From assembly GCA_018389105.1 (NCBI GenBank), contig JACATO010001097.1, forward strand, positions 423,038 through 487,037: a stretch of DNA of 64,000 bases. The letters are read 5' to 3'. The stretch's first letter is position 1. Every line of letters starts with the position of its first letter. The DNA comes from Nautilus pompilius. Its lineage: Eukaryota; Mollusca; Cephalopoda; Nautilida; Nautilidae. This document shows, in pieces, positions 48,201 through 61,240 of this stretch. A program made the translations under genes and the position numbers. Below the pieces are notes generated by a model. The model was given only the letters and a program-made list of their open reading frames with translations, was not told the origin of the DNA and searched no databases.

Positions 48201-50242
48201 AACATCCTCTTAAATGTGCATAGTGACCTCTTCATCCCCGTATTCTGGGGTTCTTGGATGCAACTGTATATTCATTTCGTGTGTTTAAAATATTATCACT
48301 ATGAAATGAATGAAATTCCCATTCATCGTTCTGTGGGATATGCAGAATATACTGAAATACTTTTGACAAATTACAGTTTGAAAAGTCAATCTAAACATGC
48401 AAATACAACCAACTTAATTTAGTGATCCATAAGTAAATCAATGATCTGTACTGTAACCTTGCCAGATAATTAACCAAATCATTGCTTTGATTGGTGAATA
48501 AAATAAAAATTAAGAAGCCTCGAGAACATCGTGTAATTGGTAAAACACAAACCGTCGAATTATTCCTCTTGTGAACGACATTTTCTATACCCCGTAAACC
48601 CTATTTTTAAAAGGGTGTTATTAGTTTAACCTGATTGGTATAAGAACAATTTTCAGGATCTTTTGTCAATATTATATAATAACAAAAAAACAAAAAATCT
48701 AAAAATTTGGGATTTATAATTCACTGACAGTATCAAACTATATTCGCAAAAAATTAAGAAATAGTACACAATAACACTGTACTATTGGTGTAGACAATTA
48801 AAATAAGAATAAGTTGATAAAATTAAACAAAGAATTTATACTGTGTAGATTAAACAAATGCTACAGTACTTTTCAAAATTAAATTAATTCTATTATTTGA
48901 AAAGTTGTTAAATTTTCTTTTGATATCGATAGAACATAATTCATTCCAAGTGTATTTATTATATATCATTAATGGATATTAATTCATTTTATAATACAGC
49001 AAGTACTTTGTAAACTAGAAGCTTTCCAGTACCCTGATGTTTGAATGGTCTATATTATATATAATAAATTTTAGTTTTATAAATATTGCTTTGAAAAGCA
49101 TTAAGTCTTATGGCCATTTTGTGCCTCAAAAGGAAATATTATTTTGTGGAACAACTACCGCTGTAATGGCTAATCTTTGTGTGTCTTGTTTTTATTTTTT
49201 CTTTTTACATGTATAAACACCAGCTTGCGAAAAAATATTTCTTTCATCTATAAAGTATTAATTAGTATCAACGTTAAATCTTAATTGCAATACACTATTG
49301 AGGACCCATCGCCTCAGTTTCAGAATCCAACATTTAAAAAAATTACATTCAAGGTTTTATTTTTTATGGAAAAAACGAGAAATCAGTTGCTACGTTTTCT
49401 ACTGCAATATTTAGGAGAAGAATCAAGTTGTTATGCCTAGATGGAATGTTAATATTCTACTTGAGAAAGACAAAAAACCTACCTGATTATTTTCCAGCTT
49501 TTCAGAGGGTAAATATAAACTGAAATCTTTCAGAAGCCCTAGCAAATTGAATAAATGATCTTCTTGTTTCTGGATAATATTCTATTATCTTACATCATTT
49601 TCTTGCCTTCAGTTTTAATGAAAAACCGATTGTTCATTGGCCAACAATGAATATTCAAATGCCATTTTCCTCATACTTTTGCCTTCAAAAATATTTGCTG
49701 AGTTGTTGATAACAAATGTTTCATTCCTTTCTACAGTTCTTAAAATAATAATGTTAATGCTTTTTCCACGTTTTAAGCGACTCCAATCTATAGGAAACAT
49801 ACCTAGACGTGAATAATTGGCGTCATTTTAAGATAATGTAAAAGTTTGTTATTTATCTCAACGGAACATGGTGTTTCTTCTATTAATTTTGTAAGCTGTC
49901 TTTTCTTTTTAATTCTTTTTTTCTTATTTTTGTCTAGGCTGATTTTTTGAAACATGTTTCATTTGTTGTTTTCTTCTTTTAATCATTTGCTGTTTACTGA
50001 TTTAGTGAAATTTTTCTTTCTTTTGAAAAAAATGTTGTTAGTTATGATTTGTTGATCTTTTATCAGTTTAAAAAGATGTCTTATATAGCGTTAAAAATTT
50101 TGTCTTTTTCATTTGTAAAAGAGGATGTTTTATACTGTTGAGATAAAAAATATGGATTAAAAAATATCTGAAGAATTGACAATATACTTTAATAAGATAG
50201 GGAGAAATGAAATGTCGTTTTTTCTTCAAATATATTGCAATA
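45220..50242 (+). pseudogene. Gene copy 5: intact exons 1 and 2, ruined exon 3
   Basis: Exon 1 (45220-45319) is open: signal peptide, ACS, five prolines, TQKKT, donor GTATAT. An extra in-frame ATG lies directly before it (45217). Exon 2 (47799-47930) is open, phase 1-1, with C-x9-C-x14-C-x2-C and CATGIF, donor GTGAGT. At the exon 3 relic (50112 to about 50242) the acceptor CAG has lost its G (TTTTTCA then TTTGTAAAAGAGG), and the reading frame meets TAA after nine codons, then more stops. Only the first two of its six cysteine codons stay in frame. Intron 1 (2.5 kb) and intron 2 (2.2 kb) are longer than in copies 1-3. A truncated secreted product from exons 1-2 is possible but not supported. 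Confidence 0.75.
45908..45992. repeat. 11-bp tandem repeat in intron 1 of copy 5
   Basis: About eight copies of GATTATTTACG and close variants (GATTATTTGCG, GATTGTTTATG, GATTATATATG), one of them ten bases long. The matching place in copy 6 (58540-58575) has a single related segment, so the array expanded locally in unit E. Confidence 0.8.
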
Positions 50243-53200
50243 AGCTGACAAGTAAGTAGTTGAATGAGGATGAAACAATTGCATAATTATATATACATTC
50301 ATTATATATTGCAATTTATAATAAAGGAATAAATATTGTTTATGAAGGGAAATACGAAATTGATGTTCAGAAAGGAAAATAGATAAGGAGTGATAATAAG
50401 GGAACAGTTATTTTTTTCTTTATGATCTCTTATAAATCACTTTATATCGGTATTTTATACGTTCACCTCCTATCATACATTTGTTGTAAGGAAAATTGCG
50501 TAGAGAAAAGTGAATTTTACAGAAAGAAGAAAGAAGAAAATAGATATATAATATTTATAAATGTATTTTAGCGGGTATTTGAGAAGATTTAAAAGAACCA
50601 TAGATAGTTCCTTCGTTTTTGAATCTGTTAATAAAACTTTTATTTTATGCATTTTGATAGTTTACCAATGATAAAAATAAATCACACCAGTTTCTTCTTG
50701 GACTATATATTTCAAGCATCCAAAATCGTCGGTGCATTACTTATATTTCTCCAGTACCTACCTATTGTAACCATACTATTATGCATGCATTTTAGTTTTA
50801 AAATAGTTTTAAAATCTGAAAATACATTTCAAGTATTGAAAGTTCGATTATAGGCAAAGCGAGCAGGAAAGCTGTTAAGAGGTTTCAGCCAATAATCCCG
50901 TCACAAATCGTTAGAGGAATGTGCAAGAACATGAGCCTCATCGTTGGAATTTCATCCAGATTCTGTTTGGAAATACATGGTTGAGAACTGTCCCAAGAGT
51001 GGTGAGTTATGTGTGCTTGTTAACTCAGGTGATACTTGAAAATTCTGATACAAACTTGACAACACAATTGCTCAAAAGGTATATTGCACAATATTTATTT
51101 ATTAAATATTCTTAAAATCGTTAAACTAATATCGATCTGACACTTGATTGCCAATATCTGCTTTCATCCATTGAAAATGCTACCCCTGTTGATCTCAAAC
51201 TCTAAGTGACCGTTAATACGGAATTGATGCTGATAGGAAAACAAAAACAATTGTCGTCTAAAATATAAAAATTCTTAATGATTGCTTCTTATTTTATTTT
51301 ACTATCAAACACAGCATTGATGATATTTGAATAATAGCGAGATGATCCCCACAATAAAATATTAAAATCATTTAGACCTACAAAATGAAGAAGAAGTAAC
51401 GGCATAACGTTGTGAAATATGCATTTTGAAGAGCTTACTAAGACAGGTGTTCATTTTGATAAATTAGCGGACAGAATAACCTTCATTACCTTTATTCTAA
51501 GCAAGAGAATTTGAATTACGTTTTTGTCAGCAACCTTTCAAGTGTTGAGTTTTTTCGTGCTCGACACCGTTCAATATTCATCATAATAAACTAATATTTA
51601 ATTAATAGAATATATTATAAATATGGAAATAAAATTTAAGTTATAATAAGAATATTGTTGTTGAAAATTGTATAATTGATTACTTTTCGAAAAATAATTC
51701 AGGTTTTAAATATAGGAATATAATAATAATACAATGCCCGAGTATAATAAACTCATTAACAAAAAATGAAATTTAAATTTAAAAGGATTTTTTAAAATTC
51801 ATTACTGTGTAATTCGTCTGAAAAGATCAACCACAAGGTACAAGCAGAGTAATCTTTAATTTCTTTAGTTGTTCTTCATCAGATTCTAAAATGATCATTT
51901 GAGTCGTCTTCAAAATTATCTCAACTTCGAACGATGGGTGTTTTAAAAAATGTTCTCATTAGATTAAAATCGTTTAATGTTGAATTTTTGGGTATTTCAT
52001 CCAGTCAGTTCAGCCACAAAGTCTACGACTTTCCTTTCCCACTAAATGAGTTGTAAGGTCTACGTGCTTATTTCAGGCAACTTGACAAATAGATAACAAG
52101 AGTTAACTGTGAAGGATCGTATCTACCAATCAGCTGTAGGCCTGTTCTGGAACCAGTAGAGCACAATGGGGACCTTCAAGTTTTATGAGGACGGATCAAA
52201 TCAATACCTGTGTCACTGGTCCACAAACTAGAAACCCAGAATAAGAATGCATAACGATTAATCAAAATAAACGAGATAATTTTCTTGATTATGGTGAGAT
52301 TCAGAACAGAATATCGGAGCTACTTTACACGAGTTTTTTCGCTCATTCTATTAAAAGATCCTGAGTTGATGAACTACGCAAATGGTTTCTGTCGTTTTTC
52401 AACACAGTAAACCTGGCTTGTCTTTCCAGTCTTCTCATGGGGGTTGGCTGCTGGCGATGCTTTCTCTGACAGCTCACCAGCATCCGTTAGACACACCTGT
52501 AAAGTAACTCGTCTCTTTTCTCGTGGCTACTCGTGCACATTTTTCTAAAATTTAAATATTTAATAAATTAATTTAGATGGTTTATTGTATTGATTTTATT
52601 TAAAAGAGTTAAAGATAAAAGTTAAAGTAATTAATTAAAATTTCTTAATTTACTTTAGTTCTGTTTTCGGTGGAATTCAAGACGTCTGTAGAGGACCGAA
52701 TGTTAAGATTTCATAGCTTACGACAGTGGAAATAAAACTAAGAAATAAAAAAGGTTTTACTTTTATCATTTGTAATAATTCTTGGAGAAAAATGTCATGT
52801 AAATACTGAATATAAACTGTTCCTTAAAAAATGTTCACTGGTAGAAAATTTTTTTTCAAAATTTCACTTACTGATGTCCATTATTTTAACTGATGATCTT
52901 CTGACACAGATCGCATTAATTAACATAATAAAGTGACGACGAATTGCGATAATTAAATATGAAAGTGTTTTTCGAAATCTATTCATACATCGCAGCCTTC
53001 AGTAATTAATTAAAAATAGAATTAAAATAGTTTTATATCATATGCAAGAAGAACAGATATAAATATTAAAGATTTAGAATTTCTATTCTGAACATATACA
53101 GTTTGATAGCTGCCAATTACTTAAACAAAAGGCATTTCTTCGTTTGTTTCTCCCAAGACCAAACAAAAATCTCTTCGATAGATTTCTGCTAAATAAATAG

Positions 53201-54016
53201 ATCTTATTAACACGTATCCGTCCGTCAATTCTTTTCTGTTGATGATTCTGCGGCGACTTACGGACAAAGTTTTTGTCAGAAACACTTTTGTCCTATTGTA
53301 GTAATTCGTGAGCTCTCTACTGACAGTAGCCTGCCTAGAATTCTAAAAAGTATTTTTTTTACTCAATTTAACTAAATTACTCTCACTTTGCTCGTATTAT
53401 CAAAATAAACATTTATGTCTGTGTTTTTTTAAGGAAAGTATTACTAATATATTCGGCCAACATTGAAATTTTATTTCCACCGCCAGGTTCCCTGTTTGAT
53501 TCCTCGACATGCATTATCTCTTTACTTAGCTTTCATTGTACTGAAAAAATTCAGAATATCTCAGTATGAATAAATTTTAAGAGAGATTACATTTAATACC
53601 ACAGCTAAAATAGACACAAGTTGGCAAATAAGTTTCTTAATTAAGAAAATCAGATCAGTTTGATACATGCACTAGAGCACTTGTCCAAGTAATGGTGTAG
53701 AGGCTCGCTGGTCATCTGAAGGATTTTCGCTTTCTTTAGAGAATGAACAAATCAAATTTTTACTTTCATAATTTAAAGTAAGCGTCTTTTAAAGCTGTAT
53801 ATTAGCTATTTATTACCAAAAATCGCTCCTGACCATTATAAGTTTGTATTGGAAATTCAATAATGTGTGTAATTGTTCTTCAGTCAACTCTTGCATTAAT
53901 TTACATAAATGCTTTAAATAATTAGTTATTTGGATAATAAATTATTATAGCGTTTCTGTATATCTATTCATTAATTAGGCATTACAAATAATTAATTTAG
54001 AAATAAAATGAAAGTG

Positions 54017-54230
54017 AATCGAATATAAGAAATGTCATCTTAAAAGATGCACAGCCTGAAACTGTTAATAAAAACTAAATAGAAAACCTTTAGATTGCTT
54101 TTGTTTTTTTGTTGGAAGAGTTCTCATCTATAGACATAAATAGTTGTATACTGTCGTGGTTCCTCAAACAACTGCAATCATTTTTAGTGTTTCTATCTTC
54201 GACAATATACACAGGTATGTTCTGCATATC
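54017..54230 (+). other. Relic exon-1 module alpha of unit F
   Basis: Matches the leader (AACTAAATAGAAAACCTTTA against AGCTAAATAGAATACATTTT, then GTTGGAAGA) and ends in ACACAG|GTATGTTC, a donor like that of the real exon 1, but no ATG-headed signal peptide remains. Confidence 0.4.
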
Positions 54231-56000
54231 AACAAATGAGCCCGACATTTTACATTTAATTTTCTGAAAGAAAACTTTTCTAAAAGATTTATGAGGCAGT
54301 ATATTTGAAATCAGATGAATAATTAATTAGCTTTTTATGTATGTCCGACGGTAGCATAAATATAAAGTAAAATACTAATTTTCGAAATGTACCAGGACTT
54401 ATATAGTATCATATCTATGCTTATTTTTAGTAATAATACAAGAGGAATGTCTATGTTGTTCAATAGAAATTCAATAAAATAAAATACCGATTTTTACGGC
54501 TCAATGACTGTCCACAAGCAGAAAATCATTATCATAAGGTAGATCAAGGTGAAGAAATTAAGATATTCCACATTACTATTGTGGCAAGAACTATTATGAT
54601 TTTAAAATTGATAATATCATAAGCTTAATTTGATTATTTTTACCAAAAAAGCTACAGTAATATTTCGTATTATAGAACGTGAAAGATAAATGTATAATTG
54701 TAACAAGTTCATTAAATGAGAATTTATAATTAATAATACAAAGGAAATGCAGTTTCTGTAGTTGCCTGTGAAGCAGTTCAAAGTCCTGGAATAATAAACA
54801 GAATAATTTAAATTAAATTTTTAAAAAGAATTTCCGAAATCAATAGTAGACATTCTGATGAATTATTATATTCTCCTGTTTTTTTCGTTTCTTTCTACTA
54901 TTTTTTGCAAATGAGAAACATCCAAAAAGACGCTGTCGCATTGAAAAAAAACAACAATCATAGACAAATTAACATAAAACGTGTTTAAACAAGAAAGTAA
55001 ATATATTACAATGCTAATGGCACTTGTATGATTTCGCTTGACATACACGTCAAGATCATGAGATTTATCCCTTAAATTTCTGAAATTATAAAAAAAAAGG
55101 AGGATGAACTTATTTATTGAAGAGAAAATGTCTACATAGAAATTCTCTCAACAGCGACCTTTTGGATATTTACAGAATGGAATCAGATAGTTTTGTTTTT
55201 CACAAGGATCAATGTACAATTTAACAATGGAATTTTTACTTCAAATAATTTTTTAAAATCATAATAAAAATGAGAAATAATTTTAATAACATAATTTATG
55301 TAAACGTCTACTTATGTCTGCTCTCATCTTTAAATGAGATGAAATATGTACATGCATAACAAAAATTAGAAATTTTACAAAGATTAGGTGTGTTCTTGAT
55401 GTCTGATTCTGAGTGAGACTTAAGGAGAAAAAATTCCTTTATTTTCACCAAACAAGAAAAATCGAAAAAAAAAAACTGAGGTTAGTATTCCTTTCAAGCT
55501 GAAAACAATAAGCAATAATTAATTTTGAATAATCATTCATATTGCGACATCATGTCTTTATTTCGAACATTAAAAAAAGTATTTCTCTTTATAAGTTGTT
55601 AACCGGTTTTACAAATAATTGTAAACGTAATACGCACTAATATTTGCCAGTAAAATGTTGCTCAACACTTTAATCAGTTATAAGTAATGTATTCATTCAT
55701 TTTCACAGCAATGAAAAATGTTTTTTTATGTTTTAAATTAATTTACTTAATTTTTAAAATATAAATAATTATGATGATTAAATACATTATTTTTCAAATT
55801 TATGCATACATTATCTATTATTAATATTTAAACTTGAATTAACTAACAGCAAAATGAAGAGAATTAATTTCCGTATATTCTTTAAAATAATTATGATACT
55901 TAAGTATGTTATTTTTTCAAATTATGCATAGATTACTATTATTAATAATTAAACTTTATTTAAATGTTGGCAAAATAAATATGTTGTGCATCTTCACATA

Positions 56001-56008
56001 TATAAATA
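56001..56008 (+). promoter_or_regulatory. TATA box of gene copy 6
   Basis: TATAAATA, then AAAATATCCCTACAGATGATC. The leader after it has gained a pyrimidine tract (56040-56062, CTCTCTCTCTTC type) that the other copies lack. Confidence 0.5.
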
Positions 56009-56522
56009 CTGAAAATTAAAATATCCCTACAGATGATCCATCTCTTTTTTCTCTCTCTCTTCACAAGCTAAATAGAATACATTTTCGTTGTATTATTGTT
56101 TGGAAGACAAACTTATTTAGAAAGTAAAAGCAAAATTGTCTTCACGATGCATAAAAATGTTCTAATTTGTTTAATCGTTTTTTTCCTTCTTCCAAAGGCA
56201 ATCGATGCATGTTCTCCACCACCAGGTATGTTTTTAGCCATTTATATTCCAATTATTAAAAAGATAATCTTTTAAATCTACTGATGAATTGCTGCCCAGT
56301 TATCAAGAATTTTGATTTAAGTTCACCTCTAAGTCCACTTATACAGGAATTAGAAGAGATACTGACTCCTCTTTAAAAGTAAAAGTCCTTACATTTGTCC
56401 ATTATTGTCCCCATCCTTTATTACTCATACCAGCCATATGGTGTTACATCCATGTTCAGATAAATTTCACAATGAATAAGATGCTACGTTTAACGACGTG
56501 AATTTCTGTGGTTGACAGATAA

Positions 56523-58253
56523 CACTGGTCAACAAAATTAAATGTATTATACTAATTATGAATGCAAACCAACTTTTTTAGACTAATTTTTCATGCTGAT
56601 TTCAAAATTTCACTCCATTTGTATGCAGCACGTATCAGTTTTTCAGTAGATACACGCAAATATTTACATATTTGTATATATGAAATCATTAACGTAATAA
56701 GGACATATTATTTTTAGAAAGTAAATGGGTTTATTCAGTTAAAAATCATCATTAAATTCTACAAAGAATGAATACACAAAAAATGGGTCAGACAAAACAG
56801 ACAAAGTTAGAACAACAGAGTTATAAACATTGTGATTTGGATTTCCTGCGGTGTTCCTGATCTGGTTGATCACGGTATAGTGTCCATCAGTAGTCAGCCA
56901 GCATACTGTCATTCCAGAAGCCTTGGTACCGTTTCTCCATAGCACTAATGTCCTGGTGAAATCTTTCACCATGTTCATCCGACACTGCTCCAAGGTCATC
57001 TGCGAAGAAATCAAGATGGGAGTCCAAGAAGTGAACTTTCAGTGACATGCGACAACCTATTGCTGAGTAACATTTCAGATGATTCTTGATGCCATCCTTG
57101 TAGTCCATTGCCTTCTTGTTGCCCAAGAAATTCTCACAGATCCCATTGAAAGCATTCCAGGCAGGCAGTTCCAGTTCATCCAGTGTTGTCTTTAAGTTGA
57201 CATCTTTGAGTACTTCTCTAATTTGGGGTCCGACAAAGATAACCTTTCAACTTCGCCTGTGTGATTTTTGGAAACTTTTCTACAATATACTCAAACCCTC
57301 TGGCATTTCTTTTCCCTAGTGTCTTTACAAACTGTTTCAACAGTCCAAGCTTTATGTGCAAAGGAGGCAATAGGACATTACATGGATCTACAAGAGGTGT
57401 ATTCTTGACGCTAGACAGTCCTGGCTGGTATGATATTCTTGTCTTCCAGTTTGATTTCGAATAATGTCTGTCAGTTGCCCGACTATACCAATGACACAAG
57501 AAACAACAGTATTTTGTGAAACCTGACTGAATTCCCATTAACATTCCAATGACTTTTAAATCTCCACATACTTTCCATGAGTATCTTTCATAGGCAATGG
57601 CATGAAGTAAAAGTTCCATATTCTCATATGATTCATGAAGATTAACGGAGTGTGCAATAGGAATGGAGGGCTTCAAATTACCATTATTGAAAAGTACAGC
57701 TTTAAAAAAAACATCTATAGCTTATAAATCTTCTTGATCTCTAGTGTTATTGTACGTTTTTGAGCTTTCAAAATAAATTGTCCACAGACATAACAAAACA
57801 CATCAGGAGGATTTCTACACTGTCTTGACATTGTTAACACTGTAAAACAAGTAAGGAGATAGATACAAACGGTTATACTTATATTGAATTTGAGATGATT
57901 AAATATTTCATCAGACCAATTATGACTGGACAATTTGAGATGTTGAAATACCTATTTCATCAGACAAAACTTGATTGGTTAATTTAAGATGATGAAATAT
58001 TGCATCTGAACTATGCAGCAATGAATAATGTAGTTTATTTTAAAGGCATGTTTCCATGATGTAAATGAAATACATGTATACACGTCATTAATTGGAATTT
58101 CTATATAATGCATGAGCTAAAACCAAAAAAACTTTCTCATCTTGAAAACTGTACGTGATGTCAAAAAACTAATTGTATATTTGAAATCAGCATTAAAAAC
58201 TACACTAAGTACACCTTGACATATGCTTGATGGAAAATACTTGTTGACCAGTG
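56523..58253 (-). mobile_element. 1731-bp DNA transposon with CACTG ends (CACTA/EnSpm-like)
   Basis: Perfect 13-bp terminal inverted repeats CACTGGTCAACAA / TTGTTGACCAGTG, flanked by TAA on both sides (56520-56522, 58254-58256). Removing the element and one TAA gives GTTGACAGATAATTGGCAGT, which aligns without gaps to intron 1 of copy 1 (GTTGACCGAACATTGACAAT), so the limits and the 3-bp duplication are well supported. CACTR ends with a 3-bp duplication fit the CACTA (EnSpm) superfamily. At 1.7 kb it is short for an autonomous element. It carries the remains of one gene. Confidence 0.7.
56821..57831 (-). pseudogene. Internally deleted transposon-associated gene
   Basis: Three parts of one protein, read leftwards. 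57831-57715: MSRQCRNPPDVFCYVCGQF, a short CxxC-type N-terminus that stops early. 57714-57218: LHESYENMELLL, a CCFLCHWYSR segment and LLPPLHIKLGLLKQFVKTL. After a one-base shift, 57215-56821: NFLGNKKAMDYKDG, SLKVHFLDSHLDFF and SDEHGERFHQDISAMEKRYQ, with a TGA replacing an expected Cys codon after LADY and a final stop at 56821. These motifs recall a high-copy protein family seen in many arthropod and cnidarian genomes and thought to be of transposon origin (from memory, not checked). The middle of the family protein appears deleted near 57715. Confidence 0.6.
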
Positions 58254-60519
58254 TAATTGGCAGTTGTTAATATTTCTCATTTAGATTAGTAGTAATATAC
58301 AGACGAAGATAACTGATATTTCCCATGTCCTATCTATTCTTGTGCTTTACAGAAATTCAGAAATCGTAGACCTATAACAGCTGTAATAATTATAAAGTTA
58401 AAGCAGCATTTGATACGTTAGAAAGAGAAAGATAAATCGGTATTTTCAGCAAATTATTTAAACGATGTATAAGAAAAACAATTATAAACCAGGTGAAATT
58501 ATATCAGAACCAGCATATGCAGTTCAAAATGCAGCAACAAGAAGCAGAGCAGAATATTACAAATTATTCGTACAAAAGAATTTCCGGAATGAACAGCGGA
58601 CATTCTGATGATCCATTTTTAGTTTATAGTATTTTGTAATTTGATATTACTAATGTGAAACATCCAAATAGATATTAATGTAGCTAAAATAACAATTATG
58701 GACAAATTGACAGCCAAATTTTATAAAGCAAGAAACGAGGTATATTTCATGTTTAGGATAACGTGGATGGTTAGAAAAAGAAAAATTAGTTTAGTTTTTG
58801 AAAAGAAAATGTCTGTAGTCAATCTTCCTTAACAGCGAAACTTCTGCGGATTATTTGAGAATGCAATCAATGTCTCTGTTTTCCAACATGAAACACACTA
58901 CAGCGGAGATCTTCTTTAAAATGCCATTTTTTAAAAGAAAAAGCATAATATAACAAAAATCTGAAGAAATGAAAATTCGAAATGACGGAAATTCTTGAAT
59001 ATGCCAGTTATGGAAAATGGAATGGTAGTGTATCCTTTATCCAATTTTTTTATTTCTGAAACAGAATATAGGTGCCACACACGGAACGGGGATGGAAGGG
59101 ACTGTGTAGTTTGTTATTTTTGATTTTGAAGCAGGCAGACAATTGTCCGATTTGTGCTACTGGATATTACACTGCTAACAAACCAGCTGTAAGTGTATTT
59201 GCTATATTCTATTTCATTATTTGATAAATTCTTGTACTGTAGATTTTGGTAATATTTGTAGAATATCCGTTTACCCTGATGATCAGCTAGTAGCTGACGT
59301 AGACTTTTATTTAAAAATGTAAATCTCGTAAGCATCTAGGCGTGGAATTTATTAGCTTCTGGTCAGATAGCGCAAATTTTTAGCAAAGTATTTACGTATT
59401 CTTTCAATTGTTGTTGCACGATTTCTCTTGTTTGTTTGGTCCGATCAAGTCTATGGACATAACCTTATATGTGCATAGTAGGTTCTCCATCATGTTATTT
59501 AGGATTTCCTGGATACAGTTATGTATCCCTCTTAATTTTTCCAAATGATTACAGAATTTAGATATTTGATATTTAGGTTCTTCTTTTGGAAAAGTGTGGA
59601 AATTATAGATGAATTATTTTTGACAAATGAATTGAGAAGTTAAACAAAACATGAATATTCATCCGACTTAATTTAGTGGTCAATGATTAAATCCATGAGT
59701 TATATTGTAAATTTAACAACTGATTAAATAAATCATTTCTTTGATGATTACTGATAATTTTTAAAAGTCCATAACATGGTTGAACTGGTAAAACAGTCAT
59801 CCATAAGCCGTCGAATTATTCCTGTACGAGCAACATTTTCTGTAACCTGGCGAACCTAATCCATCTTTTCGGATTTGGACTCAGAAAATTATACTACTCT
59901 GGAAAAAATATCTCGGCTACCGGCTTAGACTTTCTAAAATAATGAATGATTACCTTTTTATAGCAGAGGATGGGAAGCATATGAAAGACATATTTGTTTA
60001 AAGTGTTTGCTTATAACAGCAATTCACAGGTAATTTACAGTCAATCTTTTGTACAAGATTATATAATAACACTAAAACAAAAATCTAGAATTCTGAGTTT
60101 TATAATATCTGAGAGTATCATTACTTTCGATGTGAAATTAGAAATAATACTCAATTCAACTGTATTTTCGATGTCAATTATAATTAAAAATCATTAAGAT
60201 TATATAGATTAAACAAGTAGTACATTACTTTTCAAAATTAAACTAATTTTATTATTTGAATACGCCGTAAAATTATCTTTTGATTCATTACGTCATTAAT
60301 GGATACTATTTAAATTCTATAATACAGCAAGTACAGTGTAAAGTAGAAACCTTTCAGTACCATGAGCGTAGGAAGGGCTCTGTTATCAATAATTAATTTT
60401 AATTTTCAAAATATTGTGCGTCATATCTTTTAATATTCCTCTTTATCCTAGTGTTTTTATACGAATATCTGGATATGAAATTCCATAAATGACGTCCTTT
60501 TCATTCCTTCAAATGTTGT

Positions 60520-61240
60520 TTTTTTTTCCTGAAGCCGTAATTTATGTACAGCTGTCTCTGGTTCCAGGGATCTTTTGTTATGGGGGTCGATTTTATTCTG
60601 CTGCACACTATCCTCTGTCAGAATATTTTAACTGGACGTCTCCTCTCTATCATATGGTTTTCGTCCGAGTTAGCAGTTAAGTGCTATTTAAATGGCTTTG
60701 GATTCCCCCTTTTTCGCTCTTTGAATGCTTCTGTTGATACGGATTTTATCTCCTTCATGCGGAATGAAGTAATTTTTATATACTAGTAACTTGACATGCG
60801 CAGTTAAAGTGGAACACAACAGGTGCTTCCGTCTTCTGCAGAATAGACTCCATATTTTCTATGACTGGAACAGCATGTACATTTTACCGGTTCTTCTTCA
60901 GCAGATTCACGTACAGCTTTTTATCGATTTTATTATTCAAGACATTCGACGAAGCATCTACTAGGTACGTCCTCCAAAATCTAAGAACACCTTTTTTCAT
61001 CTTTGATCTGTACAAATCGTTTTCTGCCTTCAGGGATATTCTCTTCCTTGCTGAGTGGTTTATGTCTGCAAAATAGATATTTGTACTTCTGTTCTATTAA
61101 GGATCTTTGATTTTGCCAATGTTACGAAAAAGTTCATTTCCTTTTTATGCTGCATCATTTTTACGATGCTTTGATGTTTACTCCCTAACTTTCTTCCGTC
61201 GTAATATCGATATTGTGATCATTCTTCCTTTCCTCATCTC
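60520..61240 (-). other. Coding-like minus-strand block in intron 2 of copy 6
   Basis: Partner of 35860-36590. Reads NHSARKRISLKAENDLYRSK and FWRTYLVDASSNVL in one frame, then a stop, then ENMESILQKTEAPVVFHFN. Product unknown. Confidence 0.4.

Larger units (their letters stand above)
40238..52875. repeat. Array unit E (about 12.6 kb), carries gene copy 5
   Basis: Fifth tandem unit, longer through a 1638-bp Tc1-like insertion (40422-42059) and a longer intron 1. Contents: Tc1 element, relic gamma (42060-42270), relic alpha (43134-43350), its old intron (43740-44900), pseudogene copy 5 (45079-50333), then intergenic DNA with the shared conserved blocks (50860-51600, 52080-52550) and no gene that can be supported. 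Confidence 0.8.
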
